Below, one piece after another: positions 7,119 to 16,035 of a stretch of DNA of 64,000 bases (the first letter of the stretch is position 1; each line of letters opens with the position of its first letter). The stretch spans positions 1-64,000 of the forward strand of contig CACGMO010000001.1 in NCBI GenBank assembly GCA_902574225.1, given 5' to 3'. The stretch comes from an uncultured Alphaproteobacteria bacterium (GTDB taxonomy: Bacteria; Pseudomonadota; Alphaproteobacteria; Rhodobacterales; Rhodobacteraceae). The notes under the pieces were generated by a model, which did not search any database, was not told the DNA's origin, and was given only the letters and a program-made list of their open reading frames with translations. The position numbers and the translations under genes are program-made.

Positions 7119-9068
7119 TCATAATAAAATATCGAATGCTCCATTTAAGAATGGTTGATAGTTTTTCCATTGTTGTGAGCTCCCCTGGTAAAGTTTTTCT
7201 CTAACTTGAAGGTTAGAAGCTGTTAATACTCTTCTTTTATTATTTTCTGGTGAAAGACATTTTTTATCCCAATTCAAGTCAAGATGATCAATAAGCTGCC
7301 GAGTTTCATCTTCCTGATCTTTGGTTAGAGCCTCATAATCAAGATTGTAAATTCTTTTGTTTAGTATTTTTGTCCAAAACTTCATAAGATCCACATAAAG
7401 GTTATGATAACTAACGACGTCATCAAGGTCATAACAGTATCCCTGATTTTTTGAGGCAAAATATTGTTTATAATTTGCCCAACACACCGCTGCAGGGTTT
7501 CTTTTAACATGTATAATTTTAGCCTCAGGAAAAGCCGCTGCAAGCAGCCCTATGTAACGGAAGTTTTGGGGCATTTTATCGGTTACAACCCCTTTTCTAA
7601 AAGAATGTTTTTTTAGTTTTTCTAGATATTTATGCCGAAAATCAAGCAAAACTTCGCGATCTACTTTAGAAAAACCATTGGCAATAACAGAACCAAACTG
7701 AGCTGCATAAGGTAGCTCTCCTGCACCTGTAACTAGCGAATGGGACGAGATTATTTGCTCAACTATAGTTGTTCCCGAGCGCGGCATACCGATAATAAAA
7801 ATTGGCGTCAAATTCTTTGAAAATTGTTCAGATTCTAGTGAATACTGTTCTATCCACTGGTAGGCGGATTTAATTTGTCTGAAAAGTTCTAAATCTTGTT
7901 TTATATTGTAGTTCAAAAGCTTTTTACGAAGCGCGTTACCCTCTTTATAGTGCGTGAAAGCTTTTTCAAAATCACCTAAGTCATCATATGCCTTGGCTAA
8001 GCCAAAGTTGATGTGGCAACGCTTCTCATCCGATATATTTTTGTCAAAGTATAGTTCTAGCATTTTTGAATACTGTGCATCATTTGAGTCAAATTTTTTT
8101 ATTGATGCAAGCATTCTATGGGCTTCGGCATAATCAGGCTTCAACGCTATTGCTTTATTATAACTTTCTTTGGCTTCGTTTATTCTTCCCAGTTCTTTGT
8201 GCATGTTGCCCAAGTTGCTGTGGGCTTCAGCATATTCAGGCTTTAACTCTATCGCTTTGTTATAACTTGTTTCCGCTTCCTCCCATCTTCCCAATCCTTT
8301 GAGTGTCGCACCCAAGTTGCCGTGGGCTTCGGCATAGTCAGGCTTTAAGGTAATTGCTTGCCTAATGCTTGCCTCAGCTTCGTCTAATTTTCTCAGTCCT
8401 TTAAGTGTAGCGCCTAAGTTATTATGGGCTTCAGCATAGTTAGGACTTAACGCTATTACTTTGTTATAACTTGCTTTAGCTTCTTCTAATATTCCCAATT
8501 CTTTATGTATATTGCCCAGGTTATAATGGGCTTCTGCAAAATTAGGGTTCAACGCTATCGCTTTGTTATAGCTTGTTTTGGCTCTCTCTAATCTTCCCAA
8601 TTCTTGTTGCGTGACGCCCAAGTTGTAGTGGGCTTCAGCATAGTCAGGCTTCAATGCTATCGCTTTGTTATAACTTGCTTTAGCTTCGTCTAAACCTCCA
8701 AGTTCTTTTAGTATGTTGCCCAAATTGCTATGGGCTTCAGCATAGCCAGGATTCAATGCTATTGCTTTCCTATAGCTTGCTTCAGCTTCTTCTAATCTTC
8801 CGAGTTCTTGTAGTGTGACACCCAAGTTACTGTGGGTTTCAGCGTCTTGGGGAGATAATGTAACTGCTGTCCGATTAGCATCTACGGCTTCAGACTTTTT
8901 ACCTGTCGACTTTAATACTGCACCTAATGCTTTCCAGCCAAAGGGATGCCGAGGAAAATCTCTAGTGAGGGATACAGCCAGTTTTTCAGCGTCATCTAAC
9001 CGTCCGCTTTGATAGAGCTCTAAAAGACTAATGATTTGTTGATGAGATGGGTGTTCACTATTAACCAT
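7119..9068 (-). CDS. TPR-repeat sulfotransferase, copy A
   Basis: 649 residues. Residues ~41-312 hold eight consecutive 34-residue tetratricopeptide repeats (AEAHxNLG...LGxLxEAxxSYxKAIxLxPxY), plus one more after a break (GLAKAYDDLGDFEKAF). The C-terminal half is a sulfotransferase: PAPS 5'-phosphosulfate loop GMPRSGTT at 427-434, and a 3'-phosphate-binding segment in AKIIHVKRNPAAVCWANYKQYF. This architecture occurs in marine alphaproteobacteria and cyanobacteria and resembles protein-tyrosine sulfotransferases; the acceptor is unknown, likely a protein or surface glycan bound by the TPRs. The neighbour at 9534-11339 is a tandem paralogue with two fewer repeats. RBS-like GAGAAAG lies before the ATG. 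Confidence 0.88.
   Translation of the reverse strand: MVNSEHPSHQQIISLLELYQSGRLDDAEKLAVSLTRDFPRHPFGWKALGAVLKSTGKKSEAVDANRTAVTLSPQDAETHSNLGVTLQELGRLEEAEASYRKAIALNPGYAEAHSNLGNILKELGGLDEAKASYNKAIALKPDYAEAHYNLGVTQQELGRLERAKTSYNKAIALNPNFAEAHYNLGNIHKELGILEEAKASYNKVIALSPNYAEAHNNLGATLKGLRKLDEAEASIRQAITLKPDYAEAHGNLGATLKGLGRWEEAETSYNKAIELKPEYAEAHSNLGNMHKELGRINEAKESYNKAIALKPDYAEAHRMLASIKKFDSNDAQYSKMLELYFDKNISDEKRCHINFGLAKAYDDLGDFEKAFTHYKEGNALRKKLLNYNIKQDLELFRQIKSAYQWIEQYSLESEQFSKNLTPIFIIGMPRSGTTIVEQIISSHSLVTGAGELPYAAQFGSVIANGFSKVDREVLLDFRHKYLEKLKKHSFRKGVVTDKMPQNFRYIGLLAAAFPEAKIIHVKRNPAAVCWANYKQYFASKNQGYCYDLDDVVSYHNLYVDLMKFWTKILNKRIYNLDYEALTKDQEDETRQLIDHLDLNWDKKCLSPENNKRRVLTASNLQVREKLYQGSSQQWKNYQPFLNGAFDILL
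8133..8948 (-). repeat. 102-bp coding repeats (eight TPR units)
   Basis: The DNA of the TPR array keeps visible 102-bp periodicity: phrases such as TGGGCTTCAGCATA, GGCTTCAACGCTAT and TTGTTATAACTTG recur once per unit. The nucleotide-level similarity is stronger than in copy B, suggesting more recent unit duplication or gene conversion in copy A. The repeats are coding, in frame throughout, and are not a CRISPR. Confidence 0.8.
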
Positions 9069-9197
9069 AAATTTATCTTTCTCTTTGAAGAATAAACTAA
9101 AAAATCAAGTGTAATCAATAGTCTTTAATTGAGTTTGTCACTGTAAAGATCACGTAAAGCAATGATTTTTATACATTTTTTAAACCATATTATTTCC

Positions 9198-9533
9198 ACT
9201 CAATAAATTACTGCTTGTAACATATTAATTTTATTGCCTTTTAAAAAAGTTGGTCACTACTTTGTCACTTTAAAGCCTAGCATAAGTGCAGCAAATTATT
9301 GAGTTACACCATGCTTACGCCTTATTATACCTCTTTTTTTTTAAGTGTCGCTTTACAATATCAAAACGTTTGTCACACAAAACGGCAAACTGTGTCACGC
9401 CATTGTTTCTAATAATCGATATACAGAATTTTTACTAATATTGATATGCTTAGCCACCTTAGTAGAAGATTTGTACTCAAAGAAAAGTTTGTTTATTTGT
9501 AGTCACCGATCTTCTTGAAGTTTGGTTTTCAAC
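9198..9533. repeat. Duplicated intergenic tail, copy B
   Basis: Paralogous to 6765-7118 (see there). Together with 9069-9197, which only appears to hold the promoter of copy A, this accounts for the 465-bp gap between the two TPR-sulfotransferase genes. Short GTGAC/GTCAC words recur (for example around 9254-9270 and 9372-9397). No intact gene is present; a helix-turn-helix remnant lies at 9395-9502. Confidence 0.75.
9395..9502 (-). pseudogene. Helix-turn-helix remnant (resolvase C-terminal type), copy B
   Basis: Thirty-five uninterrupted codons between an in-frame TGA (9505-9503) and TGA at 9397-9395. The peptide includes KLFFEYKSSTKVAKHINIS followed by KNSVYRLLETMA, a full helix-turn-helix like the DNA-binding tail of serine recombinases. 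There is no ATG/GTG/TTG at the front, so it is probably not translated and is best seen as a remnant. Copy A at 6967-7061 is the same sequence with a frameshift. Confidence 0.5.
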
Positions 9534-11339
9534 TTATGGTGATGGGAAAACATCAAATGCTCCATTTAAAAATGGTTGATAGTTTTGCCACTGTTGAGAG
9601 CTGCCCTGGTATAGTTTTTCTCTAACTTGAAGGTTGGACGCTGTTGCTACTCTACGCTTGTTATTTTGTGGAGAGAGACATTTTCGATCCCAATCCAAGT
9701 CAAGATGATTAATAAGCTGGCGCGTTTCATCCTCCTGATTGATTGTTAAAGATTCATAATCAAGATCGTAAATTCTATTTTTTAGAGTGTCTGTCCAAAA
9801 CTTCATAAGATTTACATATAGTTTATGATAACTCACGACGTCATCAAGAGCATAACAGTATCCTAGATTTTTTGAGACAAAATACTGCTTATAATTTGCC
9901 CAACATACTGCCGCTGGGTTTCGTTTAACATGTATAAACTTAGCCTCAGGAAAAACTGCTGCAAGTAGCCCTATGTAACGGAAGTTTTGGGGCATTTTGT
10001 CTGTAATAAGAAATTTACTAGAAGAGTGTTTCTTAAGTTTTTCCAGATAATTATTTCGAAAATTAAGTAAAACTTCACGATCTACTTTAGATAAGCCCTT
10101 TGCAATAGCTGATCCAAACTGAGCCGCATAGGGTAACTCTCCTGCACCTGTAACTTGCGAATGGGACGAAATTATTTGTTCAACTATAGTTGTTCCGGAA
10201 CGCGGCATACCTACAATAAAAATCGGCGTCAAATCCTTCGGAAATTTTTCAGATTCTAGTGAATACTGTTCTATCTGCTGGTAGGCGGATTTAATTTGTC
10301 TGAAAAGTTCTTCATCTTGATTGATATCGTAGTTCAATAGCTTTTTACGTAGCGCATTACCCTCTTCGTAATGAATGAAAGCTTTTTCATAATCACCTAA
10401 GTCATCATATGCCTTTGCTAAGCCAAAGTTAATATGGCATCGTTGTTCATCAGAAATATTGTTATCGAGATATAGCTCAAGCATTTTTGAATACTGTTCA
10501 TCCTGAGCATCAAATTTTTTCATTGATGCAAGCATCCTATGGGCTTCAGCATAGTCAGGCTTCAAGGCTAATGCTTTGATGTAGCAGGCTGTAGCTTCGT
10601 CCAATTTCCCTAATTCTTGAAGTATCAAGCCCAAGTTATTTTGGGCTAAAGGGTTATCAGGATTCAAAGAGATCGCTTTCTTAAAGCAAGCTTTGGCAGC
10701 TTCCACCTTACTTAGTTTCTTTAGTGTGTTACCTAAATTATTATAAGCTGCAGAAGAGTTAGGTTCAAGCGCTATAGCTTTATTTAAAATTACTTCGGCT
10801 TCTTCTAATCTCCCCAGTTCCTCAAGTGTAGCACCCAAATTATTATGAGCGTTAGGGTAAAGAGGCTTCATTGCTATTGCGTGTCTAAATCTTAGTTCAG
10901 CTGCATTTAGTCTACCTAGTTCTTTGAGCGTGATGCCTAGGTTATTGTGTGCTTCAACAAAGTTAGGGTTCAAATCTATTGCTTGTTTGAAACTCTTCTC
11001 AGCTAAATCTAATTTACCCATTCTTCTGAGAATAAACCCTAAGCTATTATGGTTTTCAGCATCTTTAGGAGATAACGCAACGGCTTTTTCATTAGCAAAA
11101 AGCGCATCTGAAATCCTACCTTTTTGCGCTAACACGGCGCCTAGAGCCTTCCAACCTATCATAAAAGAAGGAAATTGTTGCGTCATTAACGCTGCTTGTT
11201 TCTCGGCTTCCTTATATCGTCCTTTTCGGTAATGCTCTATTAATCTTTTAATTCTCTCTTTAGAGGGCATTCCATTGTTAGTTTTTCTATTATTTTTGGA
11301 TATATTGCTCAATAAACTAGCTTTCAGCCCTATTCCCAC
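9534..11339 (-). CDS. TPR-repeat sulfotransferase, copy B
   Basis: 601 residues from GTG at 11339, which overlaps the end of guaA by 10 bp. An ATG at 11270 (residue 24) aligns better with the start of copy A, so the true start is uncertain. Six consecutive TPRs (about 58-265) precede the sulfotransferase domain, with the PAPS loop GMPRSGTT at 377-384 and the 3'-phosphate segment AKFIHVKRNPAAVCWANYKQYF. From about residue 266 to the end it is nearly identical to copy A apart from scattered substitutions, while the repeat number differs by two. Likely role: sulfation of a TPR-bound acceptor; acceptor unknown. Confidence 0.87.
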   Translation of the reverse strand: MGIGLKASLLSNISKNNRKTNNGMPSKERIKRLIEHYRKGRYKEAEKQAALMTQQFPSFMIGWKALGAVLAQKGRISDALFANEKAVALSPKDAENHNSLGFILRRMGKLDLAEKSFKQAIDLNPNFVEAHNNLGITLKELGRLNAAELRFRHAIAMKPLYPNAHNNLGATLEELGRLEEAEVILNKAIALEPNSSAAYNNLGNTLKKLSKVEAAKACFKKAISLNPDNPLAQNNLGLILQELGKLDEATACYIKALALKPDYAEAHRMLASMKKFDAQDEQYSKMLELYLDNNISDEQRCHINFGLAKAYDDLGDYEKAFIHYEEGNALRKKLLNYDINQDEELFRQIKSAYQQIEQYSLESEKFPKDLTPIFIVGMPRSGTTIVEQIISSHSQVTGAGELPYAAQFGSAIAKGLSKVDREVLLNFRNNYLEKLKKHSSSKFLITDKMPQNFRYIGLLAAVFPEAKFIHVKRNPAAVCWANYKQYFVSKNLGYCYALDDVVSYHKLYVNLMKFWTDTLKNRIYDLDYESLTINQEDETRQLINHLDLDWDRKCLSPQNNKRRVATASNLQVREKLYQGSSQQWQNYQPFLNGAFDVFPSP

Positions 11340-12871
11340 TCAATTGTTCCGGGGGGTTTAGATGTGATATCAAACAACACTCTATTTATTCCTTTTACTT
11401 CGTTGATAATTCTATTGCTTGTTTCTGAAAGAAATTCTCTTTTGAAGTAAGAGAAGTCAGCGGTCATCCCGTCGGTACTACTTACTGCTCTTAGGACACA
11501 GCTATACTCGTGTGTCCGAGCGTCACCCATCACGCCCACGCTTTTAACTGGCAGTAAGATTACTAATGCTTGCCATACATTATTGTATAATTTATGCCTT
11601 CTTAATTGTTCAAGGAAAATATTGTCTGCCTCTCTCAGGAGGCTCAGTTTTTTTTCAGTTATTTCACCAGGGCATCTTATAGCTAAACCTGGTCCAGGAA
11701 ACGGGTGCCTGTCTAGAAACGTTTTATCGAGATTTAACTCAGAACCAATTTTCCTTACCTCATCCTTAAAAAGTGTTTTTAATGGTTCTACTAACTTTAG
11801 ATTCATTTTTTTTGGTAACCCACCGACGTTATGATGACTCTTGATAGTTGCTGCTGATTTTCCATGCACCGACGTCGACTCAATTACATCAGGATAGAGA
11901 GTTCCTTGTGCCAGAAAGCTTATATTTCTTAGCTTTTTAGCCTCTCTTTCAAAGACATTTATAAATAGCTTTCCTATAATTTTTCTCTTCTTTTCAGGAT
12001 TGCTCACACCTTTAAGATTCTGTAAAAAAAGATTTTTTGCCTTTACTACTTTTAATTTTATTTTGAAATGCTTTTTGAAAAGAAACTCTATTTGATTAGC
12101 CTCGTGCTTTCGAAGAAGCCCATTATCGACAAAAATACATGTTAGACTGTTTTTGATTGCCCTATGCAATAGAAGAGCTGTGACTGTGCTATCCACACCA
12201 CCAGACAGGCCACAAATTACCCTTTCGTCTCCTATTTCGTTTTTAAGTTTTTCGATTAAACTTTCCGTTATCTTGACGGGAGTCCAGTTTCTATTTATGT
12301 TGGCGATGTTTACGAAGTTTTCTAAAAACTTTTTTCCGTTTACTGTGTGAAATACTTCGGGATGAAACTGGACACCAAAAACCCTCCTAGCAGCATCTCC
12401 AATTATTGAAAATGAAGAAGTAGCCGAGCTTGCTAGTTCTACAAATCCTTCTGGTAATTCGGTTACTGCATCACCATGACTCATCCAAACTTCTTCTATG
12501 TTATTTTTGAATAAATCTTTCAAAAAAAGAGACTGATTTTTGCTATTTCTACGGATCATTGTTTTTCCAAACTCTCTCTTTTCTGACTTTGATATTTTAC
12601 CGCCTAACAGTTTGCAGATAAGCTGGTGCCCATAGCAAATGCCTAATATTGGGATGTTTAAGTCAAAAATTCGTTTTGATATTGTAGGGCTTTTCTTTAC
12701 TCTTGTAGAATCTGGGCCTCCAGACAAAATAAGAGCTTTTGCCTCACTGATTGATTTATTGTGTAGAATATCTGCATCCCAAGGAATAATTTCGCAATAA
12801 ACGCTAAGCTCTCTTATACGCCTTGCAATAAGTTGAGTTACTTGACTTCCAAAATCAATAATTAGGATCAT
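11330..12871 (-). CDS. guaA: GMP synthase (glutamine-hydrolysing)
   Basis: 513 residues, normal for GuaA. Converts XMP to GMP with ATP and glutamine, the last step of de novo GMP synthesis. The class I amidotransferase domain occupies ~1-190 with nucleophile Cys79 in GICYGHQL and the His/Glu pair in FHPEV. The ATP pyrophosphatase domain has the P-loop GLSGGVDST (about 220-228). The dimerisation domain ends in the conserved FDITSKPPGTIEWE. Divergent from the MttB-family gene; its stop overlaps the upstream candidate start of TPR-sulfotransferase copy B. Confidence 0.97.
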   Translation of the reverse strand: MILIIDFGSQVTQLIARRIRELSVYCEIIPWDADILHNKSISEAKALILSGGPDSTRVKKSPTISKRIFDLNIPILGICYGHQLICKLLGGKISKSEKREFGKTMIRRNSKNQSLFLKDLFKNNIEEVWMSHGDAVTELPEGFVELASSATSSFSIIGDAARRVFGVQFHPEVFHTVNGKKFLENFVNIANINRNWTPVKITESLIEKLKNEIGDERVICGLSGGVDSTVTALLLHRAIKNSLTCIFVDNGLLRKHEANQIEFLFKKHFKIKLKVVKAKNLFLQNLKGVSNPEKKRKIIGKLFINVFEREAKKLRNISFLAQGTLYPDVIESTSVHGKSAATIKSHHNVGGLPKKMNLKLVEPLKTLFKDEVRKIGSELNLDKTFLDRHPFPGPGLAIRCPGEITEKKLSLLREADNIFLEQLRRHKLYNNVWQALVILLPVKSVGVMGDARTHEYSCVLRAVSSTDGMTADFSYFKREFLSETSNRIINEVKGINRVLFDITSKPPGTIEWE

Positions 12872-12943
12872 GACGAATTATAGGCTTTTTAATCTATAAA
12901 ATTGGTGTTATTTGCTACAAACATTAGGTAACATAATACATGG

Positions 12944-14512
12944 TTGCAAACAAAACATATTTCTGATTGGTTTTTTATATTGAATAGAATAAAAAGAGGT
13001 TCGGGTGGAAGAGCTGCTAGACGTGAAGCTAGAACCACTCAACAAATAGAGTTTTCCAAATATATTGAGAGAAAAATTCCGAATTTCGATATACTCAGTG
13101 AAGAGGCTTTGGAAGTAATTGAAAATAGTGCTGAAGAAGTTCTAGCAGAAATTGGGGTTAAATTCCCTGATAACGCGGCTGCATTAAAATTATGGAAAGA
13201 AGCTGGAGCCGATATAAAAGGAGATTTGGTGAAAATCCCTAAAGGTCTAGCGCGCAAGCTTTGTTCTACCGCACCGGCTACTTTCACTCAGCATGCAAGA
13301 TCCAAGATAAAGAATGTTGAAATAGGAGGAAAGAATTTGGTGTGTGCGCCTGTGTATGGCCCACCCTTTATTAGAGATCTTGAGGGTGGTAGGCGCTATG
13401 CTGAAATAGCTGATTTTGAGAAGCTCGTAAAATTAGCGTATATGTCAAAATGGGTTCATCACTCGGGAGGAACTCTTTGTGAGCCAACAGATATTCCAGT
13501 AAATAAAAGACATTTAGACATGCTTTTTGCGCATATGACACTTTCAGACAAGCCATATATGGGTTCCGTGACTGCGCCTGAAAGGGCGGAAGACTCCGTT
13601 GAAATGAGTGAGATTATTTTTGGTAAAAAATTTGTTAGCGAAAACACCGTCATGACATCATTGATAAATCTTAATTCTCCACTGGTATTAGATGCAACAA
13701 TGATGGGTGCCCTGGAAGTATACGCTAAAGCGAACCAAGCATGTATTATCTCCCCTTTTATAGTTGGAGGTGCGATGGCACCTGTGACAGTGGCAGGGAC
13801 ATTATCACAAGTGTTGGCGGAAGTCTTAGCAGGAGTGGCTTATAGTCAATTAGTAAGAGAGGGTACTCCTGTAATTTTTGGCACTTTCGTTACATCTATC
13901 GACATGAATTCGGGTGCGCCCACATTTGGGACACCGGAGTCATCAAAAGTCTTGTATGGAGCAGGACAATTGGCAAGACGGTTAAAAATTCCCTACAGGT
14001 CAGGAGGAGGACTTTGTGGCTCAAAAATTACAGACGCTCAGGCAGCATATGAAACATCTAATAGCCTTCACGCCGGGTTAATGGGTGGCGTTAACTTTAT
14101 GTTGCATTCATGTGGTTGGTTAGAAGGTGGATTAGTTGCAAGTGTAGAAAAATTTATAATGGATGCTGACCAACTAGGGATATTAAACTCTTTGTCAAAA
14201 GGTATTGACTTTGAAGAAAGAGACTTAGCGTTTGAGGCAATTAAAGATGTTGGCGCAGGAGGCCACTTTTTAGGATGTGATCATACGCAAAAAAATTTCA
14301 AATCAGCTTTTTGGCGTTCAGATATTATGAATTACAAGCCATTCGAAACATGGCAAGAAGAAGGTGAAAAAGATTTAACGTTTGAAGCTAACAAAAAAGC
14401 TCAACAGCTTTTGAAAAATTATGAGGCCCCTGAACTTGAGTTATCGAAAATGGAAGAGCTTAAAGAATATGTTCTAAAAAAGAAAAGCTCTATGCCAGAT
14501 GCTTTTGTTTAG
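12944..14512 (+). CDS. Trimethylamine methyltransferase (MttB) family protein, non-pyrrolysine
   Basis: 522 residues. The N-terminal GGRAARREAR followed by IPNFDILSEEALEVIENSAEEVLAEIG is the standard opening of alphaproteobacterial MttB-family proteins. Glycine-rich barrel segments (GGAMAPVTVAGTLSQVLAEVLAG, RSGGGLCGSKITDAQAAYET) follow. The frame is uninterrupted with no internal TAG, so it belongs to the pyrrolysine-lacking branch, whose characterised members demethylate quaternary amines such as glycine betaine using a corrinoid protein. No corrinoid protein or reactivase gene is in the window. The start is uncertain: TTG at 12944 is given, but TTG at 12980 (MNRIKRGSGGRAARR) fits the family well. 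It ends directly against tpiA, convergent. Confidence 0.85.
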   Translation: MQTKHISDWFFILNRIKRGSGGRAARREARTTQQIEFSKYIERKIPNFDILSEEALEVIENSAEEVLAEIGVKFPDNAAALKLWKEAGADIKGDLVKIPKGLARKLCSTAPATFTQHARSKIKNVEIGGKNLVCAPVYGPPFIRDLEGGRRYAEIADFEKLVKLAYMSKWVHHSGGTLCEPTDIPVNKRHLDMLFAHMTLSDKPYMGSVTAPERAEDSVEMSEIIFGKKFVSENTVMTSLINLNSPLVLDATMMGALEVYAKANQACIISPFIVGGAMAPVTVAGTLSQVLAEVLAGVAYSQLVREGTPVIFGTFVTSIDMNSGAPTFGTPESSKVLYGAGQLARRLKIPYRSGGGLCGSKITDAQAAYETSNSLHAGLMGGVNFMLHSCGWLEGGLVASVEKFIMDADQLGILNSLSKGIDFEERDLAFEAIKDVGAGGHFLGCDHTQKNFKSAFWRSDIMNYKPFETWQEEGEKDLTFEANKKAQQLLKNYEAPELELSKMEELKEYVLKKKSSMPDAFV

Positions 14513-15232
14513 TTAACAGTTACAAATTGCATTAAAATCGTGCTTTTTTAGCGAGGCTCCACCTACGAGCAAGCCTCCAACATTGTCTATTGAAATTATT
14601 TGACTACAGTTTTCTGAATTAGCTGATCCTCCATATAAAATGGGGATATCAGTATTAAAATGTTGGTTAAGTTTTGTTTTGATGTACAGGTGAGTTTCTT
14701 TTATTTCATTCTCATCAGGTATCAATCCAGTTCCTATTGCCCATACAGGTTCATACGCAACTATAACTTGTTCGTTAGGTTCAATCTTGGCTAGCGATCC
14801 AGTGATCTGACTATCAAGTACTTGTAATGTTTTGTTGGCTTCCTTTTCTAACAGTGTTTCGCCAATACAGACTATAGGGGTAAGTTTACTCTTAATTGCC
14901 ACCTTAGCTTTCTTAAGGATCACATCATCAGTTTCGTTAAATAAAGTTCGACGTTCAGAGTGTCCTATCAGGACGTGTGACACGCTTTTCTCTTGCAGCA
15001 TTGATGCTGATATTTCTCCTGTAAAGGCGCCTCTCTCTTCTTCACTACAATTTTGAGCACCAATTTTTATAAAATTAGGTAAAAGTGTTTTTGCTGAATC
15101 TATAAGCGTAAATGGTGGGCAAATGATTATATCGTTGCGTTTTGCGCGAGTTAATTGCGAGAACTCTTTCATGAGTTCTTCAGATCCATTCATTTTCCAA
15201 TTAGCTGCTATAATTTTGTTATTATTTTTCAT
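14513..15232 (-). CDS. tpiA: Triosephosphate isomerase
   Basis: 239 residues, a slightly short but complete TIM barrel. Interconverts dihydroxyacetone phosphate and glyceraldehyde 3-phosphate. Catalytic residues are visible: Lys13 in ANWKMNG, electrophile His91 in GHSERR, and base Glu161 in AYEPVWAIGTG; phosphate loop YGGSANSEN and GGLLVGGASL close the barrel. It begins 13 bp after the sufA-like gene, so it appears to be the third gene of a sufT-sufA-tpiA unit. Confidence 0.97.
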   Translation of the reverse strand: MKNNNKIIAANWKMNGSEELMKEFSQLTRAKRNDIIICPPFTLIDSAKTLLPNFIKIGAQNCSEEERGAFTGEISASMLQEKSVSHVLIGHSERRTLFNETDDVILKKAKVAIKSKLTPIVCIGETLLEKEANKTLQVLDSQITGSLAKIEPNEQVIVAYEPVWAIGTGLIPDENEIKETHLYIKTKLNQHFNTDIPILYGGSANSENCSQIISIDNVGGLLVGGASLKKHDFNAICNC

Positions 15233-15245
15233 TATCTAATTATAT

Positions 15246-15581
15246 TCAGCTGACATCAAACTTTATAGACTCTCCACACCCACATGTTTCTGAAACGTTA
15301 GGATTAATAAATTTAAATCCTGATTCTAATAGCCCACTTTCATAATCTATTTGGGTTCCAAATAGAAACATTTGAGCTGTCGGCGCTATTACAACCTTAG
15401 CGCCATCTACTTCAACTATCTCATCAGCTTCGGAGATTTCATTTACATACTCCATTGTATATTCCATCCCGGCGCAGCCTCCTTTTTTGAGACCTATTCG
15501 CAATGCTTTCCCAGCACCATCCTCCATTATCTTTCTAATATGGTTTGCTGCTGATTTACTTATGCTAAGAAAGTTACTCAT
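15246..15581 (-). CDS. A-type iron-sulfur carrier (SufA/IscA/ErpA family)
   Basis: 111 residues with the three conserved cysteines of the HesB/IscA family: GGCAGM (residue ~37) and the C-terminal CGCGES. These bind and hand on Fe-S clusters to target apoproteins. Directly downstream of the SufT-like gene (7 bp gap), so its most likely role is as the SufA of this organism's SUF pathway, although the suf operon itself is 32 kb away at 47-55 kb. Confidence 0.92.
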   Translation of the reverse strand: MSNFLSISKSAANHIRKIMEDGAGKALRIGLKKGGCAGMEYTMEYVNEISEADEIVEVDGAKVVIAPTAQMFLFGTQIDYESGLLESGFKFINPNVSETCGCGESIKFDVS

Positions 15582-15588
15582 TTAAAAA

Positions 15589-15966
15589 TTACATAAACCC
15601 TAGTTCTAATCTAGCCTCATCGGACATCATTTCCATTCCCCACTGTGGCTCCCAGACTATCTCTACATGCACAGACTTAAGCCCTTCTATTGCCTTGACG
15701 GCATCAGATACCCATCCTGGCATTTCACCAGCAACTGGACAGCCAGGTGCTGTCAATGACATTAAAATCTTGGCGTCATTATCTTCGCTTATCTCTATTG
15801 TGTATATTAAACCTAAATCGTAAATATTTACTGGAATCTCGGGATCATACACTGTTTTGCAAGCTTCGACTATCTTTCCATAAAGAGGATGCTCGGTAGT
15901 TGATGGCTTTAATATTTGCCCCTCATCTTTATATTCTGGTTCGACACTGTTACTATTATATGACAT
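15589..15966 (-). CDS. sufT: SufT-like (MIP18/DUF59 family) Fe-S assembly protein
   Basis: 125 residues. The MIP18/DUF59 core is clear: VYDPEIPVNIYDLGLIYTIEI, LTAPGCPVAGEMPGWV with the single conserved cysteine, and VHVEIVWEPQWGMEMMSDEARLELGF, the SUF-associated C-terminus. SufT assists maturation of Fe-S proteins. In related genomes sufT and sufA usually follow sufS; here the sufT-sufA pair sits alone ahead of tpiA. Divergent from tgt. Confidence 0.9.
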   Translation of the reverse strand: MSYNSNSVEPEYKDEGQILKPSTTEHPLYGKIVEACKTVYDPEIPVNIYDLGLIYTIEISEDNDAKILMSLTAPGCPVAGEMPGWVSDAVKAIEGLKSVHVEIVWEPQWGMEMMSDEARLELGFM

Positions 15967-16035
15967 TGTTGCTCAGCCTATTTTTCTAATATTAATATAT
16001 TTACAAGCTTACAGAAATTCAAGAGGAATTAAATT

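Noticed and set aside
8133-8948. CRISPR-like or satellite array
   Set aside because: The 102-bp periodic sequence is in-frame TPR coding DNA; there are no fixed repeats with unique spacers and no cas genes.
6698-9533. Insertion sequence around the HTH remnants
   Set aside because: No transposase catalytic domain and no terminal inverted repeats could be found; only the HTH piece remains.
12944-14512. Pyrrolysine-encoding mttB
   Set aside because: The frame has no internal TAG; no pyl genes are seen.
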